Shown: positions 1 through 8,553, counted from the stretch's first letter. The stretch is DNA of 64,000 nucleotides from Kitasatospora sp. NBC_01250 (GCF_036226465.1 NZ_CP108476.1:6820001-6884000); one strand, 5' to 3'. The notes: generated by a model not told the origin, from the sequence alone. Numbers and translations: made by a program.

Positions 1-2725
1 GCGCGGGCAGCGCCTCCTCCAGCACGACGCCGCCGGAGTGGCGCGACAGCCACCGTCCCAGCACCTGCAGGTGCAGCGCGTTGCCGAGGTCGACGAACTG
101 CGGCTTGGGCCGCCGCAGGTAGCCGTCCGGGTCCGCGGCCGGCCGGGCCGGCGGTGTGGCCGGCTCGGGGCGAAGGAAGAGCTGTTCGGGCAGGCCGAGC
201 AGGGTCCGCCAGCGTGCCGTGGCGGCCACCGGCAGCGCGGGGCCGGTGGAGAGGTCGGCGCGCAGCGCCTGGACCACGCCGGCCGGCAGGTGCCAGCGGC
301 GCCGGCGCAGTACGACGTGACGGTGCCGCAGCCGGGGCGTGCGGAGCACCCGGCCGCCGGGAGCCGCCAGCGTGTACCGGGGCACCAGGGACCGCAGGCG
401 GACCGCGCCCTGCGGGTGGTCCGCGAGCAGCGGGGCGATCCGCTGCGGCAGCCGCACCGGGGCGAGGAAGCCGCCGTACAGGACGTCGAGCAGCTCGCCG
501 GTGGCCCGCAGCCGCAGCCGGAGCTGATCGCTGTCCCGGTCGTGGACCAGGTCCAGCTCCGACTCCGCGAGCGAGGACCAGCGGCGGTCGGGCCCGATCT
601 CGTCGGGCACCAGCAGCGGGTGCAGGTTGGCGTTGAAGCCGCCGACCGGGCGGATCTGGGCGGCCCGGGCCTGCTCCGGCAGCCCGTGCCGGATCTGCCG
701 GGCGACCTCCGCGGTGGCCACGGGCTCCATGGCGTCCAGGAAGCGGCTGGTGAACCGGCCCCAGCCGGCGTACAGGTGGTTGACGCAGAGCAGGCCGTCG
801 GCGCTGTCCCGCTGGAGGAAGAACGCGTAGCTCGACGGGCGGGCCAGGATCCAGGACGGGAGCCGCTCGCCGAGCCCTCGGAGCAGGTCCGCGGGCAGCA
901 CGGCGTCGGTGTCGGCGCCGCCCGGGTCGGTGCCGGAGTCGGTGCCGGAGTCGGGGACGGCCGGCCGCATCCGGTCGATGAGCAGTCGGCGCACCGCCGC
1001 CAGTTCGCCGTATCCGCTGGGGAGTTCGCCCTCGCGCTCGTCCTGGGGCGGCAGTGCGGCCAGCCGGCCGGCCTCGGCCCAGGCGGCGTCGACGACCGGG
1101 CCGAACTCCCACGGGTGGTGGCAGACGCCGCCGGCCCCGTAGCGGTCCACGAAGCGGTCGCGGGCGATCCGGCGCATCACCTGCCCCGCGTCGAAGAGTT
1201 CGGCCAGGGCGGTCGCCTCGCCCAGCGCCTCGTGGTCGGCGCGGTCGAGGAGGCCGCCCAGCCGCAGCGGACGGCGGGCCACCACGTCCTCGGACAGGAC
1301 GTTCAACGGCGCGCTGTGCTCGGGGACCGGCCGGCCCGCGCGGGCCAGCAGGTCGGTCCAGCGATCGGCGAGATCGGTGAGCAGGGCCGGCCGCAGGTCG
1401 GCCGGGGCGGTGGCGAACCGCCGGGTGCGCTCGGCGATCGCGTCCACCCGGTCGGCGAGCCCGGTGTCCTCGGGGGCGGTGCGCAGCCAGCCGGCGACCT
1501 TGGCCAGCGGGTCGCGGTCCTGCGGGTCGACCGGCTCGGCGGGAACCAACAGGCCCGCACCGGCCAGGCGTTGCAGGTAGCCGGCGGCAGCCGCCACAGC
1601 CCCGGTGTCCTCGGTGTCCTCGGTGTCCTCGACTTCCTCGGTGACCTGGGCGGTCCCGTCCGGGCGGCGGTCACCAGGGTCCCGGGTCCCGCTCAGCCGG
1701 TGCGCCAACTCCCTCAGCGGGCGCGGGTCCGCGCCGAGCGAAGCGAGGGAGGCCAGCGGGCCGCCGGCCGGCAGCCCGATCTCCTCCTCCCGGGTGGCCA
1801 GGTAGCGGCCCCCGGCGAACACCACGGTGCTGCGGGAGAAGCAGGCGCGGCCCTCGACGGTCCGCGCGGAGCTGGCCAACCGGTGCGGCAGCGCGGCGCG
1901 GCGGCGCGGATCGTCCAGCAGGGCCTGGCACAGTGCGCCCACCAGGGTCCGGCTGGCCCGGACCACCGAGGCGGGTGCCGCGGCGGGCAGGTCGGCCTCG
2001 CCCCAGTCGGTCGCGGCTGCGGTCGCGGGGGTGTCCAGGAGACCCCACCCGACCGCCGTGAACCAGGAGAGCGGACTGGTCCTGGTGCCGGCCCGCAGCG
2101 CGTAGCGCAGGACGTTCGGTTCCTCCTTGCGGGCCCTGCGGTCGGACCCGGCGTCGCCCGCGCCCGTCCGCGTCAGTGCCCGCAGCAGGTCGGAGCTGGT
2201 GAGCGCGACCGCCCGCAGGAGCGCCGGTTCGCGGCACAGGGCCGACAGCGCGGCGCGCTCGGCGGTCAGCGCGGCCTCGGCCGACGCGGCCAACTCGTCG
2301 AGCAGCAGGGCCTGCTGCTCGCGCAGCGTCAGCCAGCGGGCGAGCTGCGGCAGCCGCTCGGGCAGGTCGCCCAGCCGGCCCAGCAGTTCGGCACGCGGTT
2401 CGCGCCCGTTGTGCAGCGCGCGGCGCAGCGGCAGGACGGTGTCGCGGTGGAACGCCTGCGGGTGGCCGCCCTGGCTGGCGTACAGGGTGTCGCCCAACAC
2501 CGGTAGCAGGGAGGCTGTTTCGGCCTCCAGCTCGGTCAACTCGGCCAGCAGGGCGCGGAACGCGGAGGCAGGACGGCTCTGGGCGGGCTGGCACAGCAGG
2601 TTCGACCGCGCCAGCGCGTAGGGCGCCGACCGGACGCGGTAGCCCCCGGCAGCGGAAGCGGGCGTCGGGGTGGGGCGGCGGCCGGGATCGCCGTCGGTGG
2701 CGCCGGGCCTTGCGGAATGCGGCAT
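1..2725 (-). CDS. LanB-type dehydratase, glutamylation half of a split thiopeptide dehydratase (LazB-like), 3' end outside window
   Basis: The gene runs off the left edge, with about 908 codons visible. Families of this type transfer glutamate from Glu-tRNA to Ser/Thr of a leader-bearing precursor. In thiopeptide systems the elimination half is a separate protein. The translation carries the class I dehydratase N-terminal signature, with 'LRYALRAGTRTSPLSWFT' near residue 205, a long Leu/Ala/Arg-rich helical middle and a Pro/Arg-rich C-terminal part. The ATG at 2725 is preceded by ACGGGAC at good spacing. It lies 169 bp downstream of the thiopeptide precursor on the same strand, the order known for lactazole clusters (precursor, then the B protein). 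The remaining cyclodehydratase, dehydrogenase and pyridine-synthase genes would be expected to the left of the window. A conventional full-length lantibiotic dehydratase cannot be excluded because the C-terminus is not visible. Confidence 0.85.
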   Translation of the reverse strand, partial: MPHSARPGATDGDPGRRPTPTPASAAGGYRVRSAPYALARSNLLCQPAQSRPASAFRALLAELTELEAETASLLPVLGDTLYASQGGHPQAFHRDTVLPLRRALHNGREPRAELLGRLGDLPERLPQLARWLTLREQQALLLDELAASAEAALTAERAALSALCREPALLRAVALTSSDLLRALTRTGAGDAGSDRRARKEEPNVLRYALRAGTRTSPLSWFTAVGWGLLDTPATAAATDWGEADLPAAAPASVVRASRTLVGALCQALLDDPRRRAALPHRLASSARTVEGRACFSRSTVVFAGGRYLATREEEIGLPAGGPLASLASLGADPRPLRELAHRLSGTRDPGDRRPDGTAQVTEEVEDTEDTEDTGAVAAAAGYLQRLAGAGLLVPAEPVDPQDRDPLAKVAGWLRTAPEDTGLADRVDAIAERTRRFATAPADLRPALLTDLADRWTDLLARAGRPVPEHSAPLNVLSEDVVARRPLRLGGLLDRADHEALGEATALAELFDAGQVMRRIARDRFVDRYGAGGVCHHPWEFGPVVDAAWAEAGRLAALPPQDEREGELPSGYGELAAVRRLLIDRMRPAVPDSGTDSGTDPGGADTDAVLPADLLRGLGERLPSWILARPSSYAFFLQRDSADGLLCVNHLYAGWGRFTSRFLDAMEPVATAEVARQIRHGLPEQARAAQIRPVGGFNANLHPLLVPDEIGPDRRWSSLAESELDLVHDRDSDQLRLRLRATGELLDVLYGGFLAPVRLPQRIAPLLADHPQGAVRLRSLVPRYTLAAPGGRVLRTPRLRHRHVVLRRRRWHLPAGVVQALRADLSTGPALPVAATARWRTLLGLPEQLFLRPEPATPPARPAADPDGYLRRPKPQFVDLGNALHLQVLGRWLSRHSGGVVLEEALPA

Positions 2726-2750
2726 CGGTGGGTCCCGTCGACATCGCGGG

Positions 2751-2838
2751 CCCTGGTGCGGCCCTGGTGCGGCCGTGCTGCGGCTGTGCTGCAGCCGTGG
2801 TTCGGCCGTGGTTCGGCCGTGCTGCGGCCCGGTGCGGG
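2751..2838. repeat. Eight-unit 11-bp tandem repeat between thiopeptide precursor and dehydratase
   Basis: Eight head-to-tail 11-bp units fill the precursor-dehydratase gap. Units 1 and 2 are CCCTGGTGCGG, units 3 and 7 CCGTGCTGCGG, units 5 and 6 CCGTGGTTCGG; units 4 and 8 are more diverged. Eleven is not a multiple of three and no coding frame is implied. The array lies just upstream of the dehydratase ribosome-binding site, so it would be in the mRNA leader of that gene. Confidence 0.85.
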
Positions 2839-2894
2839 CCGCACGAGGAGCCGTGCGACCCGCACCGGTCAGCGACCGTGTGCGCCCTGGACGG

Positions 2895-3092
2895 TCAGAC
2901 CGCGGCCGGAGGCCGCGAGACCACCGGCGGAATGATGGCGCAGGAGGACGAGGACTCGCAGGAACACGCGCCCTGGGACGCTCCGTTCTCCGGCAGCGCG
3001 GCGGTGTCGCGCAGCGAGGTGACGGTGAGGGAGCTGAGGTCCAGGTCGAAGTCCTGGAGGTCGAAGCTCGGCTGTGCGGTGGTGTCGGACAT
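2895..3092 (-). CDS. Thiopeptide (lactazole-like) precursor peptide
   Basis: A 65-residue peptide. The acidic leader contains 'FDLQDFDLDLSSLTVTSLR' and ends '..DTAALPENGA', closely matching what I recall of the lactazole precursor LazA leader. The inferred core starts 'SQGACSCESSSSC' and continues with a Pro/Val-rich tail, 27 residues in all. Ser1, Cys5, Cys7, Ser10-Ser12 and Cys13 align with the lactazole core (SWGSCSCQASSSC). Ser1 and Ser12, which form the central pyridine in lactazole, are therefore conserved and predict the same macrocycle size. Residue 2 is Gln rather than Trp, residue 4 Ala rather than Ser, and the tail is about eight residues longer. The ATG has a GGGAGA ribosome site 5 nt upstream. 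Cys, Ser and Thr in the core would become thiazoles, oxazole or dehydroamino acids. The cleavage site and product structure are inferred by analogy. Confidence 0.9.
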   Translation of the reverse strand: MSDTTAQPSFDLQDFDLDLSSLTVTSLRDTAALPENGASQGACSCESSSSCAIIPPVVSRPPAAV

Positions 3093-3376
3093 AGCGGTCT
3101 CCCTGGATGAACGTTGACGAGGTACACCTGGGGTGGAGCCGAACGGTCCGCGGACTGGGACGACTGTAGTCCTGCGAACCGGATGTCACGGTGGTGACTG
3201 AGCGAGCCAAGGTTACTGCGTGACGTTAGCTGGTGTGTGTGGTTTTGATCGATCCAGTCATCTGAGTTGACGAATCGTCATCGGCCGAGCCCCGGTGCTC
3301 GACCACTACCTCGCGGGTCCGCAGCGCACGGGCGTTGCCGGTCGGCCCGGCTGACCGGCGGCATCCGGGCTGGTCC

Positions 3377-4981
3377 TCAGGCCCCCAAGCGCTTCAGCCG
3401 GTCCAGGTAGTCCGCCGCCGCCCGGGTGTCGCCGGCCGGGGCGATGAGCGCGACGTGGCTGTCGGGCCGGACCAGCACCAGCGCGTCCTCGGTGATCCCG
3501 TAGGCCGAGCGGGCGAGCCCGTGCTCGTCGAGGACCTGTCCGGCCGGCCCGTGCGGTCCGTCGGCCACCTGGTACGCCCGCAGACTGTCGCTGCCGTGCT
3601 CGGCGGCCGTCTCCCGCAGGGCCCGCGCCGCGCCCGGGCCGAAGCCGAGGAGGGTGAAGTGCGGTCCGGCGAACAGCTCGAAGAGGCGGACCGGGGCGCC
3701 GGTCGCGGCGTCCCGGCAGGGCGCGTCCGGGGCGCGGTCGCCGGGCTGCAGCCGGGCGTCGTGCGCGTCCTGTTCGTCGTGCCCGCTCTGCCCGCTCTGC
3801 CCGTCCGGCGCGTCCGGCTTCTCGCGGCCGACGGCGAGCGAGCTCCACCGGTAGCCCAGCCCCAGCGTGTTCGTCTCCGGGGTGAACACGGAGTCCAGGC
3901 CGCCGCCCGGCTCCTTGATGGCCTCCAGGGTGGCCTGCAGGCGCTCCGAGGTGATGTCCAGCGTCCAGGCGGCGATGGGCAGGCGCTCCTCCTCGTAGGT
4001 GTCGAGCAGGCCGGGCCCCGCCTGCCCGGTGAGCACCAGGGCGAGCTTCCAGCCCAGGTTGAAGGCGTCCTGGATACCGGTGTTCATGCCCAGTCCGCCC
4101 GCGACGGGGTGGACATGCACGGAGTCCCCGGCCAACAGGACCCGGCCCACCCGGAAGCGGTCGACCATGCGCACGTTGACCCGGTAGGTCGACAGCAGGG
4201 TCGCGTCGGCCAGCCGGAGGCCGGGAATCCTGGCGTGCCGGTCGAGCAGCCGCTGGAAGCCGTCCCGCGAGGGTGCGAGCGGCTCGCCCTGCGCGTCCCG
4301 CTCGGGCGAGGCCTGGAACCACCAGCCCGCCCGGGTGCCGGGGATCGGGCAGAGCATCACTCCGCCGTCCTCGTCGAGCCACTGGTGCCAGTAGCCGCGG
4401 TCCGGCCCGTCCAGCTCCACGTCCCCGCAGACCATCACCAGTTCCTCGGCCGTGCGGCCGGCCAGCGGGACGCCCAGCAGCTTGCGGGTGGTGCTGTGGG
4501 CGCCGTCGCAGCCCACCAGGTAGCGCGCGTCGATCTGCCGCCCGTCGGCGAGGACGGCGGTGACCCCGGACGCGTCCTGGGTGAACCGGACCAGCTCGGT
4601 GCCCAGTTCGACCCGCACGCCGTGGTCGGCCAGCCGGGAGCGCAGGATCTCCTCCAGCCGCCACTGGGGGAGCAGCCACGGCCGGTCGTAGGGCGCGTCG
4701 GGGGTCGGCCTGGAGCCGAGGAACGGCTGGGCGTCGGCGACCGGCTGTCCGTGCCGGTACTTGCGCATGGTCAGCGGGGCGGTCCCGGCGGCGAGCACCT
4801 CGTCGACGACACCGAGGTCCGCGAGGACCTCGAGGCTGCGGGGGTTGGGCCCCTTCGCCCGTGAGCTGCGCGGGTGCTCGGGCGACTTCTCGATGATCCG
4901 CACCGCGATGCCGCGCCGCGCCAGGTCGCAGGCCAGGGTCAGCCCGGTCGGTCCGGCCCCCACGATCAACACGCTGGTCAT
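3377..4981 (-). CDS. FAD-dependent aromatic monooxygenase (PheA/TfdB type)
   Basis: A 534-residue class A flavoprotein hydroxylase. An N-terminal Rossmann motif 'VLIVGAGPTGLTLACDLA' binds FAD. The DG motif appears as 'RYLVGCDGAHSTTRKLLG' near residue 165. The second FAD motif 'LLAGDSVHVHPVAGGLGMN' lies near residue 290. The C-terminal ~130 residues look like the thioredoxin-like tail of this family. The ATG at 4981 follows GGAGGAG; an in-frame ATG 69 nt further upstream gives only an Arg-rich extension. Relatives hydroxylate phenols, polyketide aromatics or rifamycins, and the substrate cannot be read from sequence. It lies about 285 bp upstream of the thiopeptide precursor on the same strand, so a tailoring role is possible but unproven. 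Confidence 0.85.
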   Translation of the reverse strand: MTSVLIVGAGPTGLTLACDLARRGIAVRIIEKSPEHPRSSRAKGPNPRSLEVLADLGVVDEVLAAGTAPLTMRKYRHGQPVADAQPFLGSRPTPDAPYDRPWLLPQWRLEEILRSRLADHGVRVELGTELVRFTQDASGVTAVLADGRQIDARYLVGCDGAHSTTRKLLGVPLAGRTAEELVMVCGDVELDGPDRGYWHQWLDEDGGVMLCPIPGTRAGWWFQASPERDAQGEPLAPSRDGFQRLLDRHARIPGLRLADATLLSTYRVNVRMVDRFRVGRVLLAGDSVHVHPVAGGLGMNTGIQDAFNLGWKLALVLTGQAGPGLLDTYEEERLPIAAWTLDITSERLQATLEAIKEPGGGLDSVFTPETNTLGLGYRWSSLAVGREKPDAPDGQSGQSGHDEQDAHDARLQPGDRAPDAPCRDAATGAPVRLFELFAGPHFTLLGFGPGAARALRETAAEHGSDSLRAYQVADGPHGPAGQVLDEHGLARSAYGITEDALVLVRPDSHVALIAPAGDTRAAADYLDRLKRLGA

Positions 4982-5090
4982 CCGTACTCCTCCGCCGCGT
5001 CTCGTCCGTCTCGTCGTCGTGCTGGGTCCACGAAAACGCAACCGGGGCAAAAAAGCAACCCGGTAATGAAAGAGACTCGGTCATACTCCC

Positions 5091-6179
5091 TCAGGAGCGG
5101 ATCGCCGCGCGTTCGAACCGGACGGTGAGCAGGGTCGGCACCAGCGCCACCCAGAACAGCACCTGCGGGACGGTCCGTTGGGACCACGGCACGGTCACGA
5201 CCAGCACGGCGGTGAGCGTGCACCAGGCCGACTGTGCGACGACCAGCCGCGCCCAGCCGACCTGCCGGACCAGTGACCACAGGCTCATCCGCACGCCGGT
5301 GCGCAGCCGCCGGTAACGGCGCCAGGCGCCGAAGCCCCAGACGGCGGCCATCAGGGCGAGCCCGTAGAGCCGGGTGCCGAGCGGTCCCGGCAGGGCCGTC
5401 GGGTCGTCGCCGGTCGGGAAGACCCGTCCGGCGAGGGCCGCGATCACCGCGCAGAGCAGCGCGAGCCAGCGGGTGCCGCGCAGCATCCGGAACACCGCCG
5501 CGTCCAGGCCCCTGCGCAGCCCGGCGTCCTGCGGGTCGGCGGCGAGTGCGGTGGCGTACGCGTCCGCGGCGGCCGGCAGCCTGGCGCCCGCGCCGGTCAG
5601 CGGCGGCCCGGCGGCGTCCTTCGCCGCGTGTGCGGCCAGCTCGCCGAGCGCCCAGGCGTTCTGCGGGTCGATCCGCAGCGTCTCCAGCAGCGCCTGCCGC
5701 AGCACGTCCGCACGGCCGTTCACCAGCGCGGCCTTCCACAGCGCGTAGTGCGCACCGGTCTCCTGCGGCCCGAGCCGCACGGCCTGCGCCGCCGCGTCGA
5801 ACGCCTCCGGCCAGCGCGGCTGCCAGGCGATCAGGGACTCCGAGAGGGCTGCGAACCCCTGCCAGCGCTGGGGGTCGATCCGGACCGCTTCCTGTGCCGC
5901 GGCCAGCGACTCGTCCGGCCGGCCGAGCCGCCGCAGCGCGTACGCGCGCACCTGGTGGGCGTCGAAGTCCTCCGGCGCGAGGGCGAGGGCCTCACCGGTG
6001 GCGGCGAGCACCTCCTCGTACTCCCGGACCGACAGGTGGCAGCGGGCCAGGCGCACCCAGCCGCGCACGTCGGTCGGGTCCTCGGCGAGCCGCCGGGCGA
6101 GCAGGACGCGGGCCTCGTCGAAACGGTCGAGCTCCATCAGGGCGGCTGCCTGCTCGACGAGGGGGTGCGGTGCGGTCAC
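5091..6179 (-). CDS. TPR-repeat protein with C-terminal membrane segments
   Basis: A 362-residue protein with two parts. The N-terminal ~230 residues hold tandem tetratricopeptide repeats, for example 'GWVRLARCHLSVREYEEVLA', followed by Ala/Leu helices with the W-x2-L-G-x2-Y-like spacing. The C-terminal ~130 residues contain about four hydrophobic segments such as 'WLALLCAVIAALAGRVF' and 'VLFWVALVPTLLTV'. The GTG start at 6179 overlaps the TGA of the AAA ATPase gene upstream (GTGA), so the two are translationally coupled. A plausible role is a membrane scaffold or partner for that ATPase. No enzymatic motif is seen. Confidence 0.85.
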   Translation of the reverse strand: MTAPHPLVEQAAALMELDRFDEARVLLARRLAEDPTDVRGWVRLARCHLSVREYEEVLAATGEALALAPEDFDAHQVRAYALRRLGRPDESLAAAQEAVRIDPQRWQGFAALSESLIAWQPRWPEAFDAAAQAVRLGPQETGAHYALWKAALVNGRADVLRQALLETLRIDPQNAWALGELAAHAAKDAAGPPLTGAGARLPAAADAYATALAADPQDAGLRRGLDAAVFRMLRGTRWLALLCAVIAALAGRVFPTGDDPTALPGPLGTRLYGLALMAAVWGFGAWRRYRRLRTGVRMSLWSLVRQVGWARLVVAQSAWCTLTAVLVVTVPWSQRTVPQVLFWVALVPTLLTVRFERAAIRS

Positions 6180-7588
6180 AGCTTCCGTGCCTTCTTCAGG
6201 TAGGCGAGCAACTCGTCGTACAGGCCGCCCTCGTTGGCGAACATCGCCACGTTGCGGGCCGCCGCGAACCACGGCTCGGTGGACGGGCGGATCGCCTTCG
6301 CGGCGCCCAGCAGGTCCTTGGTGTTGATCATGCGGACGGTCCCGGTACGGGCGGAGTCGAGCAGCGCCGACTCGGCCGCACTCTCGCAGACGTGCGCGAG
6401 GTCGGCGCCGGAGAAGCCGTCGGTCGCCTTGACCAGCTTCGCCAAGTCGACCGACTCGATGGGGCGTTCGCGCAGGTGGTAGCGGAGGATCGCGTCCCGG
6501 GCCGGGCCGTCGGGCGGCAGCACCAGCAGCGTGCGGTCGAGCCGGCCCGGGCGGCGCAGCGCGACGTCCACGTCCCAGGGCACGTTGGTCGCGGCGAGCA
6601 CGAACACCCCGTCGTTGACGTCGTCGACGCCGTCCAGCTCGGTCAGCAGCTGGTTGACGGTGGTGCGCATGCCGTTGTGCTGGGTGCGGCTGCGCTTGGC
6701 GCCGAGGGCGTCCAGCTCGTCGAGGAAGAGCACGCACGGCGCCTTGCGGCGGGCGGTCTCGAAGACCTCGTGCATGTTGCGCTCGGAGTTGCCGATCCAC
6801 ATGTCGAGCACGTCGTTGATCGACACGGAGACGAAGTTCGCGCCGAGCTCGCCGGCGACGGCCCGCGCGATGAACGTCTTGCCGCAACCGGGCGGCCCGT
6901 ACAGGAGCAGCCCGCCGCGCAGGCTCTTGCCGTACAGCCGACGCAGCTCCGGGTTGCGCATGGGTGCGAGGAAGGCGGCCTCCAGGCGGTCCTTGACCTC
7001 CTGCATGCCGCCGACGTCGGCGAGTCGCACCGAGCCGGGTGCGTCGGGCGCCGCCACGTCGTAGGCGCTCACCCGGGCGGTGCCGGTGGTGGTGGCGGTG
7101 CCGCCGTCGACGGCGAGCGGGGCTTCCTTGGCGTCGGGTCCGGGGCCGGGGCCGACGTCGGTGGCGGCGTAGGTGTCGGCGCCGGGGCTCACGGCGAACC
7201 GGGGCGGGACGGCGTCGCCGACCTCCTGCTCGGCGGCGGCCCAGTCGAACCCGGCGCGCTGGCTGGGCGGTTGGAGCGGTGCTACGGGCTGCTCGACGGG
7301 TGCCGCGGGCTGCTGGACGGGTGCCGCGGGCCGCTCGACCGCCGGCCCGCCGCCCATGGCGCGCGCCATCACGGCCCGCGCCTGCGCGTCCCCGGGCGCG
7401 TGACTGAGCGCAACGGCCGCCTCCGTCACCGCCGCGTCGCCGTACCCGGCGTCGAGCAGCAACTCGGCGAGGTGCAGCCGCAGGGGCACGTCCTGGGGCG
7501 CCGCAGCCACGGCCGCGCGCAGGCTGCCGATCAGCGGGGGCTCGGCGGTCGGGGGACGGTCGGGGGTGTCGGGCGTCGCGTCGGGCAT
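6176..7588 (-). CDS. AAA+ ATPase (Cdc48/SpoVK-like) with N-terminal helical repeats
   Basis: A 470-residue protein. Residues 1-80 form helical TPR-like repeats, followed by a low-complexity Ala/Pro/Gln linker ('PVQQPAAPVEQPVAPLQ'). One AAA module follows with Walker A 'GPPGCGKT', Walker B 'VLFLDELDAL', sensor-1 'LAATN' and the second region of homology 'RRPGRLDR' carrying the arginine finger. The small helical lid includes 'SGADLAHVCESAAESALL'. Single-ring classical AAA ATPases of this kind remodel or unfold partner proteins. The ATG is preceded by GGTGGGGGC. The 3' end overlaps the TPR/membrane gene by 4 bp, implying a two-gene operon and a shared complex. Its target is unknown. Confidence 0.9.
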   Translation of the reverse strand: MPDATPDTPDRPPTAEPPLIGSLRAAVAAAPQDVPLRLHLAELLLDAGYGDAAVTEAAVALSHAPGDAQARAVMARAMGGGPAVERPAAPVQQPAAPVEQPVAPLQPPSQRAGFDWAAAEQEVGDAVPPRFAVSPGADTYAATDVGPGPGPDAKEAPLAVDGGTATTTGTARVSAYDVAAPDAPGSVRLADVGGMQEVKDRLEAAFLAPMRNPELRRLYGKSLRGGLLLYGPPGCGKTFIARAVAGELGANFVSVSINDVLDMWIGNSERNMHEVFETARRKAPCVLFLDELDALGAKRSRTQHNGMRTTVNQLLTELDGVDDVNDGVFVLAATNVPWDVDVALRRPGRLDRTLLVLPPDGPARDAILRYHLRERPIESVDLAKLVKATDGFSGADLAHVCESAAESALLDSARTGTVRMINTKDLLGAAKAIRPSTEPWFAAARNVAMFANEGGLYDELLAYLKKARKL

Positions 7589-7652
7589 GCCCCCACCCTA
7601 CGAACCCGTCATACGCCCACGTCAACCAGGTTCCGCCTGACCGGGAGGCGGC

Positions 7653-8462
7653 CTAACGCGGGGTCAACTCGGCCATCGTTTCCACGGCCTCGCGGACGTC
7701 CGGGTGTGGGTCGCCAGCGAGGGCGGCGAGCAGCTCCGCCACCCCGGGGGTGCGCCAGCGGCCGACCGCCCAGACCAGCTCCTCCCGCACCGCGGGGTCG
7801 GGATGGCCTGCCAGGAACGCCAGTTGGGCGATCGGACCACGTCGGCGCATGGCGAACCAGTGCAGCGCCTCGCGCAGCACCGCCGGGTCGCCGGGTTCGC
7901 CCGCCGCCGCGATCCTGGCGAGCAGCACCCCGACCGGCGGCGGCGGGCCGTCCAACGGATGCGGCAGCCGTTCGAGCAGCCGCCGCGACCCGTAGCCGCC
8001 GCGCACCCGGCAGCCGAAACAGGTGCAAGGGCGTGTGCCGTGCGCATCCGGTACGTACCGCCACCCCGTCACCGGCGAGACGCCGCGCACCCGGTGCACC
8101 TCCCGGGGCCGGATCGCCCGGGGCACGAACACCTCCCACCCGCGCGGGTCCGCCAGCGCCGCGATCCGCCGCACCGCCTCCGCCGCGCGGACGGTCTCCT
8201 GGGCCCCGCGCACCCGGTCCCCGTACCGCCCGACCAGTACCCGCTGCTCGTCGTCCAGCCGCACCTGCACGGCCACCAGCCCGCCTCGACTGCCGAACCG
8301 CGCCAGCTCGCGGGTCCACTGATGGGTGAGGGTGTACGACGCCAGCGCCGGGAAGCAGTAGGCACCACGCGCGCCGCCCTGCCCATGGCTGACCGCCCGG
8401 ATCCCGGACCGCCGGATCCGCGGAACGGTCGCCGCCGACGTCAAGTGCACGAACATGGCCAT
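7653..8462 (-). CDS. HEAT-repeat protein with an N-terminal conserved domain and Cys cluster
   Basis: A 269-residue protein. The N-terminal part begins 'FVHLTSAATVPRIRRSGIRA' and contains 'YCFPALASYTLTHQW'. The H-x-T start followed by an I-x2-SG turn is reminiscent of ADP-ribosyltransferase-fold proteins such as KptA, but this is a weak, by-eye resemblance. A central 'PCTCFGCRVRGGYG' gives a C-x-C-x2-C cluster that may bind metal. The C-terminal ~80 residues are HEAT/armadillo-like repeats ('AFLAGHPDPAVREELVWAV' and 'LAALAGDPHPDVREAVE'). ATGs at 8462 and 8456 are both possible and no strong ribosome site is visible. It is not obviously in an operon with its neighbours. Confidence 0.7.
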   Translation of the reverse strand: MAMFVHLTSAATVPRIRRSGIRAVSHGQGGARGAYCFPALASYTLTHQWTRELARFGSRGGLVAVQVRLDDEQRVLVGRYGDRVRGAQETVRAAEAVRRIAALADPRGWEVFVPRAIRPREVHRVRGVSPVTGWRYVPDAHGTRPCTCFGCRVRGGYGSRRLLERLPHPLDGPPPPVGVLLARIAAAGEPGDPAVLREALHWFAMRRRGPIAQLAFLAGHPDPAVREELVWAVGRWRTPGVAELLAALAGDPHPDVREAVETMAELTPR

Positions 8463-8520
8463 GGCTTGGGATGCTAGGTGATCGTCCGTGGGGGAGCGAC
8501 GGGTTATTCCGGGCCGGGGC

Positions 8521-8553
8521 GGAAGGCACCGCGCACGAGGCGCGGCGCCTTCC
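8521..8553 (-). terminator. Hairpin terminator of the secreted repeat-protein gene
   Basis: GGAAGGCACCGCGC and GCGCGGCGCCTTCC pair over 14 bp with one mismatch around a 5-nt loop, 45 bp past the stop codon at 8598. The same stem core recurs after the paralogous gene that ends at 56305. Confidence 0.7.

Noticed and set aside
38..2506. Very long + strand open frame over the dehydratase, and similar long frames on the opposite strand of many genes
   Set aside because: High GC content leaves long open frames on the non-coding strand; these translations are Arg/Gly/Pro-rich without domains, while the opposite strand reads a recognisable family.
3093..3376. Defined promoter for the thiopeptide precursor
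   Set aside because: TACAGT-like -10 sequences are present but no -35 at acceptable spacing, so no position is claimed.
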